From Halieaceae bacterium (lineage in GTDB: Bacteria; Pseudomonadota; Gammaproteobacteria; Pseudomonadales; Halieaceae): 49,859 nucleotides of DNA. Under the pieces are notes generated by a model. It ran no database searches and was not told the DNA's origin. It saw nothing but the letters and a program-made list of their open reading frames with translations. This document shows, piece after piece, positions 1-7,662 of the stretch. The stretch is from NCBI GenBank assembly GCA_030066555.1, contig JASJBK010000004.1, positions 1-49,859 on the forward strand. The letters are read 5' to 3'. Made by a program: the position numbers and the translations under genes. Numbering within the stretch: the first letter of the stretch is position 1; each line of letters starts with the position of its first letter.

Positions 1-199
1 GCCGTACGCTTAAGGACTGGCCTGAGCGCAGCGAAGGGCGCCAGGCTTGGCCGCCCCACCGGCCCACAGTCCAGCGAAGCAAAGTTCAGTCGAAGCCCCC
101 AATAGGAGCGCAGCGGCGCAGGGCGCGGCCGGCCAAACACAGCCGGCTAGTCTTCAAACTTTGGAAGTCCTTGGCAACTCCGACACTACCAAACAGACA
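1..199. other. Non-coding stretch at window edge with a short GC-rich repeat
   Basis: This stretch lies downstream of the first minus-strand gene, and I see no convincing gene in it. The 10-mer GAGCGCAGCG occurs at 24-33 and again at 106-115. The first copy sits in a CCTGAGCGCAGCGAAGG context, which resembles short dispersed intergenic repeats common in high-GC proteobacteria. The small plus-strand reading frame across it has no ribosome binding site and runs into the antisense of the GGDEF gene. The upstream neighbour lies outside the window. Confidence 0.4.
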
Positions 200-2203
200 T
201 CAGTTCACAACCGCCAGCTTCTCCGCCATACCACTGCAGTCCTGGGACCCGCTATCCAACTGAATCCGGTTCTTGCCCGCCGCCTTGCCGGCGTACAGGG
301 CATCGTCTGCCCGGCTCAACACAGCGAGCGAATCCTCGTCACCTGGTAGGAAGGTTGCGAGACCGGCAGTGATCCGCACACGCAGGCCCTCGAGCGGCTG
401 GCGGTGCCGCGGTGCATAGCAGAAGTCATGCGACTCGATCTCCTTTCGCAGAAGCTCGGCCACCTGTGTTGCCTTTTCCAGTGACGTCTCGGGGAGGAGC
501 ACCAGAAACTCTTCGCCGCCCCAGCGACTGACCCAATCGGAGTCGCGCACCCCCTTGCGCATGAGCTGAGCCACCTCGGCCAGGACGTGATCGCCACAGT
601 CGTGACCGTAGGTGTCGTTGAACGACTTGAAGTCATCGATGTCAGCCAGCATCACACAGCAGGGCCTCCGATAGCGACGAAAGCGCCGCATCTCCTGCTC
701 GAGGTATTCGGTCATACAGCTGCGGTTGGGGATGCGAGTTAGTTCGTCGGTGAGCGACTTGCGACGGACCTTTTTGTAGCGCCTGATGAGTATCACTATC
801 GCAGTGATCAGGAGGCAACTTACGACAATCCAGAACATGCGTTGGTTGCGCTGCTGTTCGAGCTGCAACAGGCGGATCTGGTTCTCTCGTTGCAGGCGGG
901 TGATTTCCCACTCCTTGACCTCCGCCTCCAGGCCATTCTGTACCTCTGCAAGTCGGTCGTTGGCGATGTCCGTTAGCAGCCTCTCACTGGCCCGGTTGTA
1001 TCGTTCGAACATGTCCAGCGCACGTTCGTAATCCCCGGCTGCCTTGAAGGCATGAGCGGCGATCTCCAGCGTCTCGCCATAGACCGCAGGCTCTTCCATG
1101 GTTTCCGCCAGCGCCAGCGCCTGCTCAGAGGTATCGATGGCTGCGAGGTGGTTCTCCATGGCCACGTGTGTTTTAGACAGAGCGCTCAGTGCGCCAACGA
1201 TCTGGGAATCGACCTGGAGCTGGCGGGCAGAGACCAGTGACTGGTTGAGTAGATTTAGCGCCTGTTGCAGATTGCCCATGGCAAGGTAGGTCGTGCCGAT
1301 CTCTTTGAGGATGTCGGCTTCGTGGTGGGTAAATCGCAGCTTGCGATTCAGGGCCAGGCTCTCTTTGTAGCTTTCGAGTGCCCGTTGGTACTCGCCTACC
1401 TCACGGTACATGTCACCGATATTGCCGAGCTTCACCACCAGGTTGAAGTTCTCGCTCCTATCGAGATCCATTGACTGCAGGTAATACTGTAGTGCTGTGG
1501 CCGGCTGGCCGATGTCGCTGTACAGGACGCCGAGATTATTCATCACCGCCGACTGCACGGCGCGATCACTGGTTTGAATTGCAATGTCATAGGCTTTGCG
1601 CTGCCAGGACATTGCATCCTCGTATTCCGTGTAGCGGCGGTAACAACTGCCGATCGCGGAATAGGTGCGAGCCAGCTCCACCTGGGCGTCGGTGTGTTCC
1701 AGCAAGCCGGCTGCCTGTTTGAAGGACTGCAGCGCCAGCGTGATGTTACCCCGGTTCAGGTTGGTCGCACCCCGTGTGTAGTAAATCTGCCCCGACAGTT
1801 TTGAGTCGTCGACCAGGTCTGCCTGAACCAGTGCCTCCTCGGTCAGTGCCAGGGCCTCATCATAGCGGGCCTTCATCAGCAGGGACCAGGCCAGAGAGTC
1901 CTTGGCCAGCGCAGTCGTGGCGGCATCGGGATACTGCTGCAATAGCTCGAGGGCCTGCTGTGCGTAGGTGGAAGCACGGTCCCCGTCTGAACGCCGGTAG
2001 TAGTGCGCGAGTGTAGCGAGCATCCTGGCCTTGTCCAGGCCGGTGACGCCGGTCAGCGATTCCGTGGTCTCGGTAGAGAGCGCGACCGACGGCTCGGCGG
2101 TCAGGGCGGCCGGAGAGTACAGCAGACACAGCGTTGCTACCGGCGCGAGTACACGCACAGCTCGCCGCCCGAGGCTAACTGCAGACTGCGTGCTTCTCAT
2201 CAT
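200..2203 (-). CDS. Periplasmic-TPR, membrane-anchored GGDEF diguanylate cyclase (copy 1)
   Basis: Predicted to make cyclic-di-GMP from two GTP in the cytoplasm in response to a periplasmic signal. The 667-residue protein has a signal peptide (about 1-36), tetratricopeptide repeats (about 55-410), a coiled coil (about 415-455), one membrane segment (about 457-473) and a C-terminal GGDEF domain. The active-site loop is GGEEF (562-566). The inhibitory I-site RxxD is intact as RDSD (553-556), five residues upstream. ATG is preceded by GGAG seven bases away, inside the end of the upstream paralogue, and the two genes abut (TAA then ATG), so translation is probably coupled. The TPR ligand is unknown. 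Confidence 0.93.
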   Translation of the reverse strand: MMRSTQSAVSLGRRAVRVLAPVATLCLLYSPAALTAEPSVALSTETTESLTGVTGLDKARMLATLAHYYRRSDGDRASTYAQQALELLQQYPDAATTALAKDSLAWSLLMKARYDEALALTEEALVQADLVDDSKLSGQIYYTRGATNLNRGNITLALQSFKQAAGLLEHTDAQVELARTYSAIGSCYRRYTEYEDAMSWQRKAYDIAIQTSDRAVQSAVMNNLGVLYSDIGQPATALQYYLQSMDLDRSENFNLVVKLGNIGDMYREVGEYQRALESYKESLALNRKLRFTHHEADILKEIGTTYLAMGNLQQALNLLNQSLVSARQLQVDSQIVGALSALSKTHVAMENHLAAIDTSEQALALAETMEEPAVYGETLEIAAHAFKAAGDYERALDMFERYNRASERLLTDIANDRLAEVQNGLEAEVKEWEITRLQRENQIRLLQLEQQRNQRMFWIVVSCLLITAIVILIRRYKKVRRKSLTDELTRIPNRSCMTEYLEQEMRRFRRYRRPCCVMLADIDDFKSFNDTYGHDCGDHVLAEVAQLMRKGVRDSDWVSRWGGEEFLVLLPETSLEKATQVAELLRKEIESHDFCYAPRHRQPLEGLRVRITAGLATFLPGDEDSLAVLSRADDALYAGKAAGKNRIQLDSGSQDCSGMAEKLAVVN

Positions 2204-4252
2204 TTATGCGCTCCGGGTGCCGGCCGGCAGTTCAGCGATTGGAATCAGGCCGAGTTCCCTGGGATGCTCATCGGCGATTCGATTGGCGCGCTCGATCCGA
2301 TTCCTGCCGTTTTGCTTGCCCTGGTAGAGCGCCATATCGGCGCGTTTGATCACTTCAAACACGTCCTCGTCGCTCTCTGCCAACGCGGTCAATCCACCGG
2401 TGATGCTGACCTGCAGGTCGTGCAACGCTTCGCGGTGGCGCGGGGTGAACGTGAATCGTTGAGCTTCGATGGCCGCACGCAGTCGCTCCGCTACCAGCGC
2501 TGCGTCGCCTGAGTCTGTATGTGGAAAGACGACAACGAACTCTTCCCCACCCCAGCGGCCCACCAGGTCGGTGTCGCGAATGCTGCGACTGATCGTTGCC
2601 GCCACTTCGGTGAGCACCAGGTCACCGCAATCGTGCCCATAGTTGTCATTGAAGCGCTTGAAGTTGTCGATATCGAGGATCATGACGCAGCAGGGATGGT
2701 GGTAGCGCTTGAAGCGCCGGAATTCCTGCTGCAGGAATTCCAGGGTGTGCCGCCGGTTGGGGACACTCGTCAAGTCGTCGGTACGCGATTTTTCGTTGAC
2801 CCTGAAGTAGCGCCGCACCAGGTAAGCGATCACGCATACCAGCAGGATGATATACCCGATCCAGTAATAGCGTTGGGTACGCTGCTTGTCGAGCTGGAGC
2901 TGACGGATGCGGTTTTCCTGTTGCAGGCGCAGAATTTCGCGTTCGTCTTCCTGTGCTTCCAGGCTGCTTTGCATTTCTGCCAGGCGGATTTTTGCTCTTT
3001 CAGTCAGCAGTTCACGGTTGGTCTCGTTGTAGTTCTCAAGGACATCCAGTGCGTTCTTGTGGTCACCCGCCGCTTTGTAGGCCGTGGCCAGATGGCGGAG
3101 CGCACGGGCGTAGACAGCGGGCTCTTCCAGTGGCTCAGCCGTAGTCCGCGCCATCCAGGCCATGCCTATCGCCGCGGAATAGTCCTCCAGTTCCACATAG
3201 GCCGAGGACAGGGCGATCAGTACATTGACGATTTGAGTTTCCACCTGGCTCGCTTCCGCCGACTTGAGGGACCGGTTGAGCCAGTCAAGCGCGCGCTGGG
3301 CATCACCCATTCGCAGATGGGTGGTGCCAATTGCCTGGAGGATCTCCGCATCGTGGTGGGCAAAATCAAACTTCCGGTTCACGGCCAGGGCCTGGTGGTA
3401 GTACCGGAGCGCCTCGTCGTAGCGCCCCAACGCCAGGTACTGACCGCCAACGTTGAGTGACTTCACCACCAGCCCCCCTTTCTGGGTGCCGTCGAGCGCC
3501 AGGGCCTTCAGGTAGAAATCCAGTGACCGCTCCGGCTGTCCGAGATTGTCGTAGAGGTCGCCCAGGTTGTTGATCACGGCGGAAAGAATCGCGGTATTGT
3601 CGGCGCGGAGCGCGGTTTCGTAGGCCTTGTACTGCCAGGACATGGCCTGTTCGAAATCGCCGAAGTACCGGTAAGCCCCCCCGATTGCCGAATAGGTACG
3701 GGCCTTCAGTTCGGTGTTCTCCGTCAACTCCAGGTGCTTCAGGGCACTCTTGAGCTCTTGCAAACCCAGGGCGATATTGCCACGGCTCAGATATATGGCG
3801 CCGCGGGTATAGTGAATCTGACCCGACAACTCCGGTGCAGATAGCGGCTGGGCCAGCTCCAGCGCATCCTCGGAAAACGCGAGGGCATCGTTGTAGCGAG
3901 CCTTCATGAACATGGCCCAGGCCAGCACATCCTGGGCCAGCGCCTGGGTCGCGGCGTCGGGCTCGACATCCAGCAGGCTTATGGCCTGTACGGCATAGGA
4001 CACGGAACGTTCGCTGTCGGTGCGCTTGTAGTGATTCGCCAGCCGGGCGAGCAAGCGGGCTCGTTGCAGCCCTGAGGCGTTCGCCAACTGCCGCTCTACC
4101 TGCTCAACTGTTGGCGCCCGTGTATCGGAAGCTATGTCGGCCGATGCCGATAGTGCGGGCGTGGGCATAACGACCAGTACTGCGGCGAAGGCGAGCGCAA
4201 CCCTGCCGCAACGGGTCACGCTGATGGTGCGATGTCGGTTGTGGTCGCTCAC
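2204..4252 (-). CDS. Periplasmic-TPR, membrane-anchored GGDEF diguanylate cyclase (copy 2)
   Basis: Paralogue of the following gene with the same architecture: signal peptide, TPR array, coiled coil, one membrane segment, GGDEF domain with GGEEF and an intact RDTD I-site. The frame is open upstream to an ATG at 4423, but that would place about 57 non-signal-like residues before the hydrophobic leader. I prefer the GTG at 4252, which puts the Arg-containing n-region and ALAFAAVLVV core at the N-terminus and has GGAG about 12 bases upstream. This gives 682 residues. It is first in a two-gene unit with the copy at 200-2203; the pair looks like a tandem duplication that has diverged mostly in the sensory part. 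Confidence 0.9.
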   Translation of the reverse strand: MSDHNRHRTISVTRCGRVALAFAAVLVVMPTPALSASADIASDTRAPTVEQVERQLANASGLQRARLLARLANHYKRTDSERSVSYAVQAISLLDVEPDAATQALAQDVLAWAMFMKARYNDALAFSEDALELAQPLSAPELSGQIHYTRGAIYLSRGNIALGLQELKSALKHLELTENTELKARTYSAIGGAYRYFGDFEQAMSWQYKAYETALRADNTAILSAVINNLGDLYDNLGQPERSLDFYLKALALDGTQKGGLVVKSLNVGGQYLALGRYDEALRYYHQALAVNRKFDFAHHDAEILQAIGTTHLRMGDAQRALDWLNRSLKSAEASQVETQIVNVLIALSSAYVELEDYSAAIGMAWMARTTAEPLEEPAVYARALRHLATAYKAAGDHKNALDVLENYNETNRELLTERAKIRLAEMQSSLEAQEDEREILRLQQENRIRQLQLDKQRTQRYYWIGYIILLVCVIAYLVRRYFRVNEKSRTDDLTSVPNRRHTLEFLQQEFRRFKRYHHPCCVMILDIDNFKRFNDNYGHDCGDLVLTEVAATISRSIRDTDLVGRWGGEEFVVVFPHTDSGDAALVAERLRAAIEAQRFTFTPRHREALHDLQVSITGGLTALAESDEDVFEVIKRADMALYQGKQNGRNRIERANRIADEHPRELGLIPIAELPAGTRSA

Positions 4253-4460
4253 GTTTCCAATTGCTCCAGCCCATGAATTCCATGCGTCGAGGCGAAAACA
4301 GAGCACGCCCGTAGCCTGCGTTGAGGTACCAGGACAGTAAAAAATGGGAACGGATTCCCCCTGTAGATCTATATCGACAGTCGGGGCGGATAGCTTTAGC
4401 GGAAGAGCTGTCGGAGCGGACACTCATTGAGCGAAAGATTCTTGCATTACGGGCATGAAT

Positions 4461-4492
4461 TCAGTGCCAAGTTTGTGAAAACCTGACACTGA
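4461..4492. promoter_or_regulatory. Imperfect inverted repeat between divergent GGDEF and LRR genes
   Basis: TCAGTGCCA (4461-4469) and TGACACTGA (4484-4492) are inverted copies matching at 8 of 9 positions around a 14-base centre. The site lies between the divergent cyclase and LRR lipoprotein genes and could bind a dimeric regulator serving either. No regulator is identified. Confidence 0.35.
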
Positions 4493-4515
4493 ACCCAGTT
4501 TTTCCCGGCTGAACC

Positions 4516-4543
4516 TTGGAAAACGTAGTTTCACGGTTACAAT
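4516..4543 (+). promoter_or_regulatory. Candidate sigma70 promoter for the LRR lipoprotein gene
   Basis: TTGGAA (4516-4521) and TACAAT (4538-4543) are separated by 16 bases; the -10 matches consensus at five of six positions. Transcription would start near 4550. This places the GTG at 4551 at the very 5' end of the message and supports the ATG at 4575 as the real start of the downstream gene. Confidence 0.5.
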
Positions 4544-4574
4544 CCGCACCGTGGTACTTAAGACAGCTTACAAG

Positions 4575-6014
4575 ATGATGTATTGCTTGCGACTGTTACT
4601 GCTGTCACTCGTGCTTGTTGGATGCGGTGGCTCTGGTGGTGGCTCTAATAGCCCGGCTGACGATGGCCGTTTGCGGGTTTCTGATATTCCCTTCTCAGAC
4701 GTAGGTCTACGCGTCTGTGTGAGGCAGCTAGCTGCCGAGGCTGGCTGGGTTTACGCCGACCAGGTCACGGAGATCAAGTGCGACGACGAGGGGATCACCT
4801 CGCTGTCGGGCATGCAGAGCTTCCGCGACTTGCCCGATGTGCGCCTCTCGCATCTTGACCTTCATACGAGTGTTGAGAGCTTGGAACCACTTAGTGGTCT
4901 GGTGTCACTTGAAACCGTGCGAATCGTTAACGCACCGGCCGCCGACATTGGTCCGCTCTCCACCTTGAGTAAACTGGTCGAGCTTGAATTCGCTGGAGTC
5001 TTCAATTACTCGGATTTTGGATGCGCAGGATGGAGTCCGGTTGAGGATTTGAGCCCGATTGCGGCATTGAGCGAATTGCGTGTACTTAGTCTCTACGGCT
5101 GCTTCAACACCAGAGACTATTCAATCGTCAGCGAGCTGACCAAACTTGAAGTCTTAGGCATTGTCACTAATCAGGGTCTTGGTACGCTACCGCCACTGGC
5201 CGCGCTGACGGAATTGCACGTGTTGGACCTGCGTGGGTCATACGCGCTCGATGACGTGAGCGGCCTGGCCGGAGTGCGTGACCTTCGAGAGCTGTACATC
5301 CACGGAGATCCTTTCTGGGACGGTCTGGAACCGATCGCTGGATTGACGACATTGCAAACACTCCAGATCAATGATCCTGCCGGGTTTGACGACCTGACGC
5401 CGCTGGCAGGAATGGCTGATCTGGAGACGCTGATCCTGAGGTGGTTTGAAATTGAATATTATCCCGTCGGGAGCGTTGCCGACCTGTCTCCCCTGGCAGG
5501 CCTTGAGCGGCTGAGGGTTCTACGCCTTGAGCATCAGCAGATCCGGGACATTACGCCATTGGCGGGTTTGCCAGCTTTGCAGGAACTCAGCCTGAACGAT
5601 AATCTGGTCTCCGACGTCAGTGCGCTAGGGAATATTGAGAGTCTTGTCCAAATAGAGCTCGATGAGAACCAGATAGAAGCCTTGCCAGATCTGCAGCAGA
5701 TGATCGCGCTGGAATCGTTGTCTATCGATCGCAACCGAGTCGTCGATATTACTGCATTGGCACAGACTGATGGACTGGAATCACTGTCGCTGGATTACAA
5801 CAAGATCGTCGACCTCGAACCACTCAGGTACCTTCACACGATCTCGAATCTGAGTCTCGACAAAAACGAGTTCCTGGATCTCGATCCGCTGTTTGAAATG
5901 CAGGGGCTGGAGCAGATGAGTTTGTTGATGAACAAATTCCCGTGCAGTGAACGTGACAGGTTTATGGCGGCCCGTCCCGAGGTAGAGGTCCAATGGGGAA
6001 GCCGCTGCCTCTGA
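4575..6014 (+). CDS. Internalin-like leucine-rich-repeat lipoprotein
   Basis: Likely a surface or periplasmic lipoprotein for protein binding. A short hydrophobic leader ends in the lipobox LVGC, followed by a Gly/Ser linker. From about residue 70 to the end it is built of roughly 22-residue SDS22/internalin-type repeats of the form LxPLAGLxxLxxLxLxxN. The frame opens at GTG 4551, but the predicted promoter and the leader favour ATG 4575 (479 residues). The C-terminus has two cysteines (PCSERDRF and SRCL) that may form a capping disulfide. Base composition looks lower in GC than flanking genes, which may reflect horizontal acquisition. The binding partner cannot be told. Confidence 0.85.
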   Translation: MMYCLRLLLLSLVLVGCGGSGGGSNSPADDGRLRVSDIPFSDVGLRVCVRQLAAEAGWVYADQVTEIKCDDEGITSLSGMQSFRDLPDVRLSHLDLHTSVESLEPLSGLVSLETVRIVNAPAADIGPLSTLSKLVELEFAGVFNYSDFGCAGWSPVEDLSPIAALSELRVLSLYGCFNTRDYSIVSELTKLEVLGIVTNQGLGTLPPLAALTELHVLDLRGSYALDDVSGLAGVRDLRELYIHGDPFWDGLEPIAGLTTLQTLQINDPAGFDDLTPLAGMADLETLILRWFEIEYYPVGSVADLSPLAGLERLRVLRLEHQQIRDITPLAGLPALQELSLNDNLVSDVSALGNIESLVQIELDENQIEALPDLQQMIALESLSIDRNRVVDITALAQTDGLESLSLDYNKIVDLEPLRYLHTISNLSLDKNEFLDLDPLFEMQGLEQMSLLMNKFPCSERDRFMAARPEVEVQWGSRCL

Positions 6015-6036
6015 ACTTGCACTTGGCTGGCTGAAC

Positions 6037-6285
6037 TCAGTCCAGGGTCGCTCTCAGCTTCCGAACCGCTTTCTCAACTTCTGTCACCGCATCACCCAGG
6101 TCCGCCCTGGTGCCTGCCGCTCTGGATGAGCCAAGCCGCCCGCTGGTTTCTATGATCTCCAGGGCAAGCTTGTTGAGGCTGATCCCCTCGCGCTCGGCGG
6201 CTTCCTGCATGGCCTCGAGCAGTGCGGGGTCGGGTCGTATCATGATGGCCTTGCGTTCCCTGACACGTGGCTTCTTACCTGGCAT
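6037..6285 (-). CDS. Small ribbon-helix-helix (Arc/CopG-like) protein
   Basis: The 82-residue protein begins with a basic stretch, then a beta-strand-like segment (KAIMIRPDPALLEAMQ) and two helices (AAEREGISLNKLALEIIE), the pattern of ribbon-helix-helix DNA-binding proteins related to HicB/Arc antitoxins. A charged C-terminal helix may mediate oligomerisation. AAGGTG lies about six bases before the ATG. It is 29 bases downstream of the serine hydrolase gene on the same strand and converges with the LRR gene. No toxin partner is visible, so it may be a solitary repressor rather than half of a toxin-antitoxin pair. Confidence 0.7.
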   Translation of the reverse strand: MPGKKPRVRERKAIMIRPDPALLEAMQEAAEREGISLNKLALEIIETSGRLGSSRAAGTRADLGDAVTEVEKAVRKLRATLD

Positions 6286-6314
6286 ACGGCACCTTCGTGT
6301 GAAAAAAGAGTGGG

Positions 6315-7532
6315 TTAGTGGGCTGCGCCCACAGCAATCTCAGCCACAGACTCGGCATCAATGGCGTCTTGTACGCTCTTGTAAAACGCTTCACGCTGGG
6401 AACCTACGGTTTCCCAGTGTGTGGCCCTGGGCCAGTTGCTGTTGGACGCGACCACCAGCTGCCGGTTCGGGTCGATGAAAATGCCCTGCCCGAAGATGCC
6501 CTGGGCGGCATAACTGCCGTCATCGTAGGTCCACCACTGGTATCCATAGCCCTTGCCCGGTACGCCAATATCGGCGTTTTTGACCGTTGCACTTTCCAGC
6601 CAGCCACTGGGCAGAACCGGTGTGTCGTCAATCATGCCGCCGCCCAGCATGAAAAGGCCAAAGCGAGCAAAGTCGCGTGTCGCAGCCTGCATGCAGCAGC
6701 CGGCGATTTCATGGCTGGTAACGCCCAGCAGCCAGCTGCCGTCCTGCTGCATGCCGAAAGGAGTCCAGATCTTTTCCGTCAGGTAATCGGCGAGGGTCTT
6801 GCCGGTGGCCGAACTGACCAGCACACCGATCAGGTTGGTTTCACCGGTGTTGTATTGCCAGCGCGTTCCCGGCGGCACTTCTCGCTCCAAAGTGCGCATA
6901 TAGCTGACTGTCACATCCACGCCCGGCTCAGGTGTATGTTCGTTGAAGCGCGCTACGTCGCTGTTCCTGTCCTCGTAGTCCTCATTCCAGCGAACACCGG
7001 AATTCATGGTGAGCAGGTGTTCTATCGATACCGCATCGTAGGCCGAGCCCTTAAGGTCAGGAATATAGTCTGACACCATATCGTCGATACTCTCGATGTA
7101 GCCGTCTTTGATAGCGGCCCCTACCAGTGTCGACGTGAAGGATTTGGCCACCGAGAAGCTGGTCCAGCGGCCCTCGGCGCTGAAATCCAGGCCGTATTCC
7201 TCGAGTCGAATCTTGCCGTTGTGAATCACAACCAGCGCCGCGGTGCGCTGTTCGCGCATGTACTCTTCAACGCTGGTGCCGATTGCCAGCGGCTCTCCCA
7301 CTGGCAGGGGCAGGGTCTGGTCGCCCGCGATGATCGGCCGGGAATCAGCCAGCACCGAGACGCGGTCCATGGTGCGGAACGCTGCGTCACGCTCGGGGAT
7401 TGACCAGAACAGTACGTCCCGGTTGGTCGGCAGGTTGGTGGCGAGCCGCCGCATGTCTTTGTCGGCGCTGAGGTAGGCAACTGCCAGACCGGCAACTACC
7501 AGAACAAACAGCCCTGTAAGTACTTTGCGCAT
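6315..7532 (-). CDS. Serine hydrolase, beta-lactamase/NylB-like
   Basis: A 405-residue penicillin-binding-protein-fold hydrolase with an N-terminal hydrophobic segment (about 4-22) that should anchor or export it. The nucleophile motif SxxK is SVAK (127-130) and the second motif is around Tyr227 (QYNTGETN). The phrases GSAYDAVSIEHLLTMNSGV and WNEDYEDRNSD are typical of the 6-aminohexanoate-dimer hydrolase/EstB-like branch rather than true class C beta-lactamases. Substrate is therefore open: esters, amides or D-peptides. The start has GGAG about six bases upstream. The gene is divergent from the autotransporter and is followed by the ribbon-helix-helix gene. Confidence 0.88.
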   Translation of the reverse strand: MRKVLTGLFVLVVAGLAVAYLSADKDMRRLATNLPTNRDVLFWSIPERDAAFRTMDRVSVLADSRPIIAGDQTLPLPVGEPLAIGTSVEEYMREQRTAALVVIHNGKIRLEEYGLDFSAEGRWTSFSVAKSFTSTLVGAAIKDGYIESIDDMVSDYIPDLKGSAYDAVSIEHLLTMNSGVRWNEDYEDRNSDVARFNEHTPEPGVDVTVSYMRTLEREVPPGTRWQYNTGETNLIGVLVSSATGKTLADYLTEKIWTPFGMQQDGSWLLGVTSHEIAGCCMQAATRDFARFGLFMLGGGMIDDTPVLPSGWLESATVKNADIGVPGKGYGYQWWTYDDGSYAAQGIFGQGIFIDPNRQLVVASNSNWPRATHWETVGSQREAFYKSVQDAIDAESVAEIAVGAAH

Positions 7533-7626
7533 GTTATCTCCGTAGTTTGGCGTGCACGCAGTGTAAATCTATGTAAAACCTTGTGGATAGAGCCTGCACG
7601 TCACACGTCCGCACAGTACCTTCAAC

Positions 7627-7632
7627 TATACT
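7627..7632 (+). promoter_or_regulatory. Candidate -10 box before the autotransporter gene
   Basis: TATACT lies 30 bases upstream of the GTG start and matches five of six -10 consensus bases. No good -35 sits at the expected distance, so the promoter may need an activator. Confidence 0.3.
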
Positions 7633-7662
7633 GACACCCCTTCATCCAACAGGGAATTCACA

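Noticed and set aside
47-349. A 100-codon plus-strand frame at the window start.
   Set aside because: No ribosome binding site, Ala/Gln-rich low-complexity sequence, and it runs into the antisense of the GGDEF gene.
6037-6285. A toxin-antitoxin pair with the ribbon-helix-helix protein.
   Set aside because: No small toxin-like gene is next to it; the neighbours are an LRR lipoprotein and a serine hydrolase.
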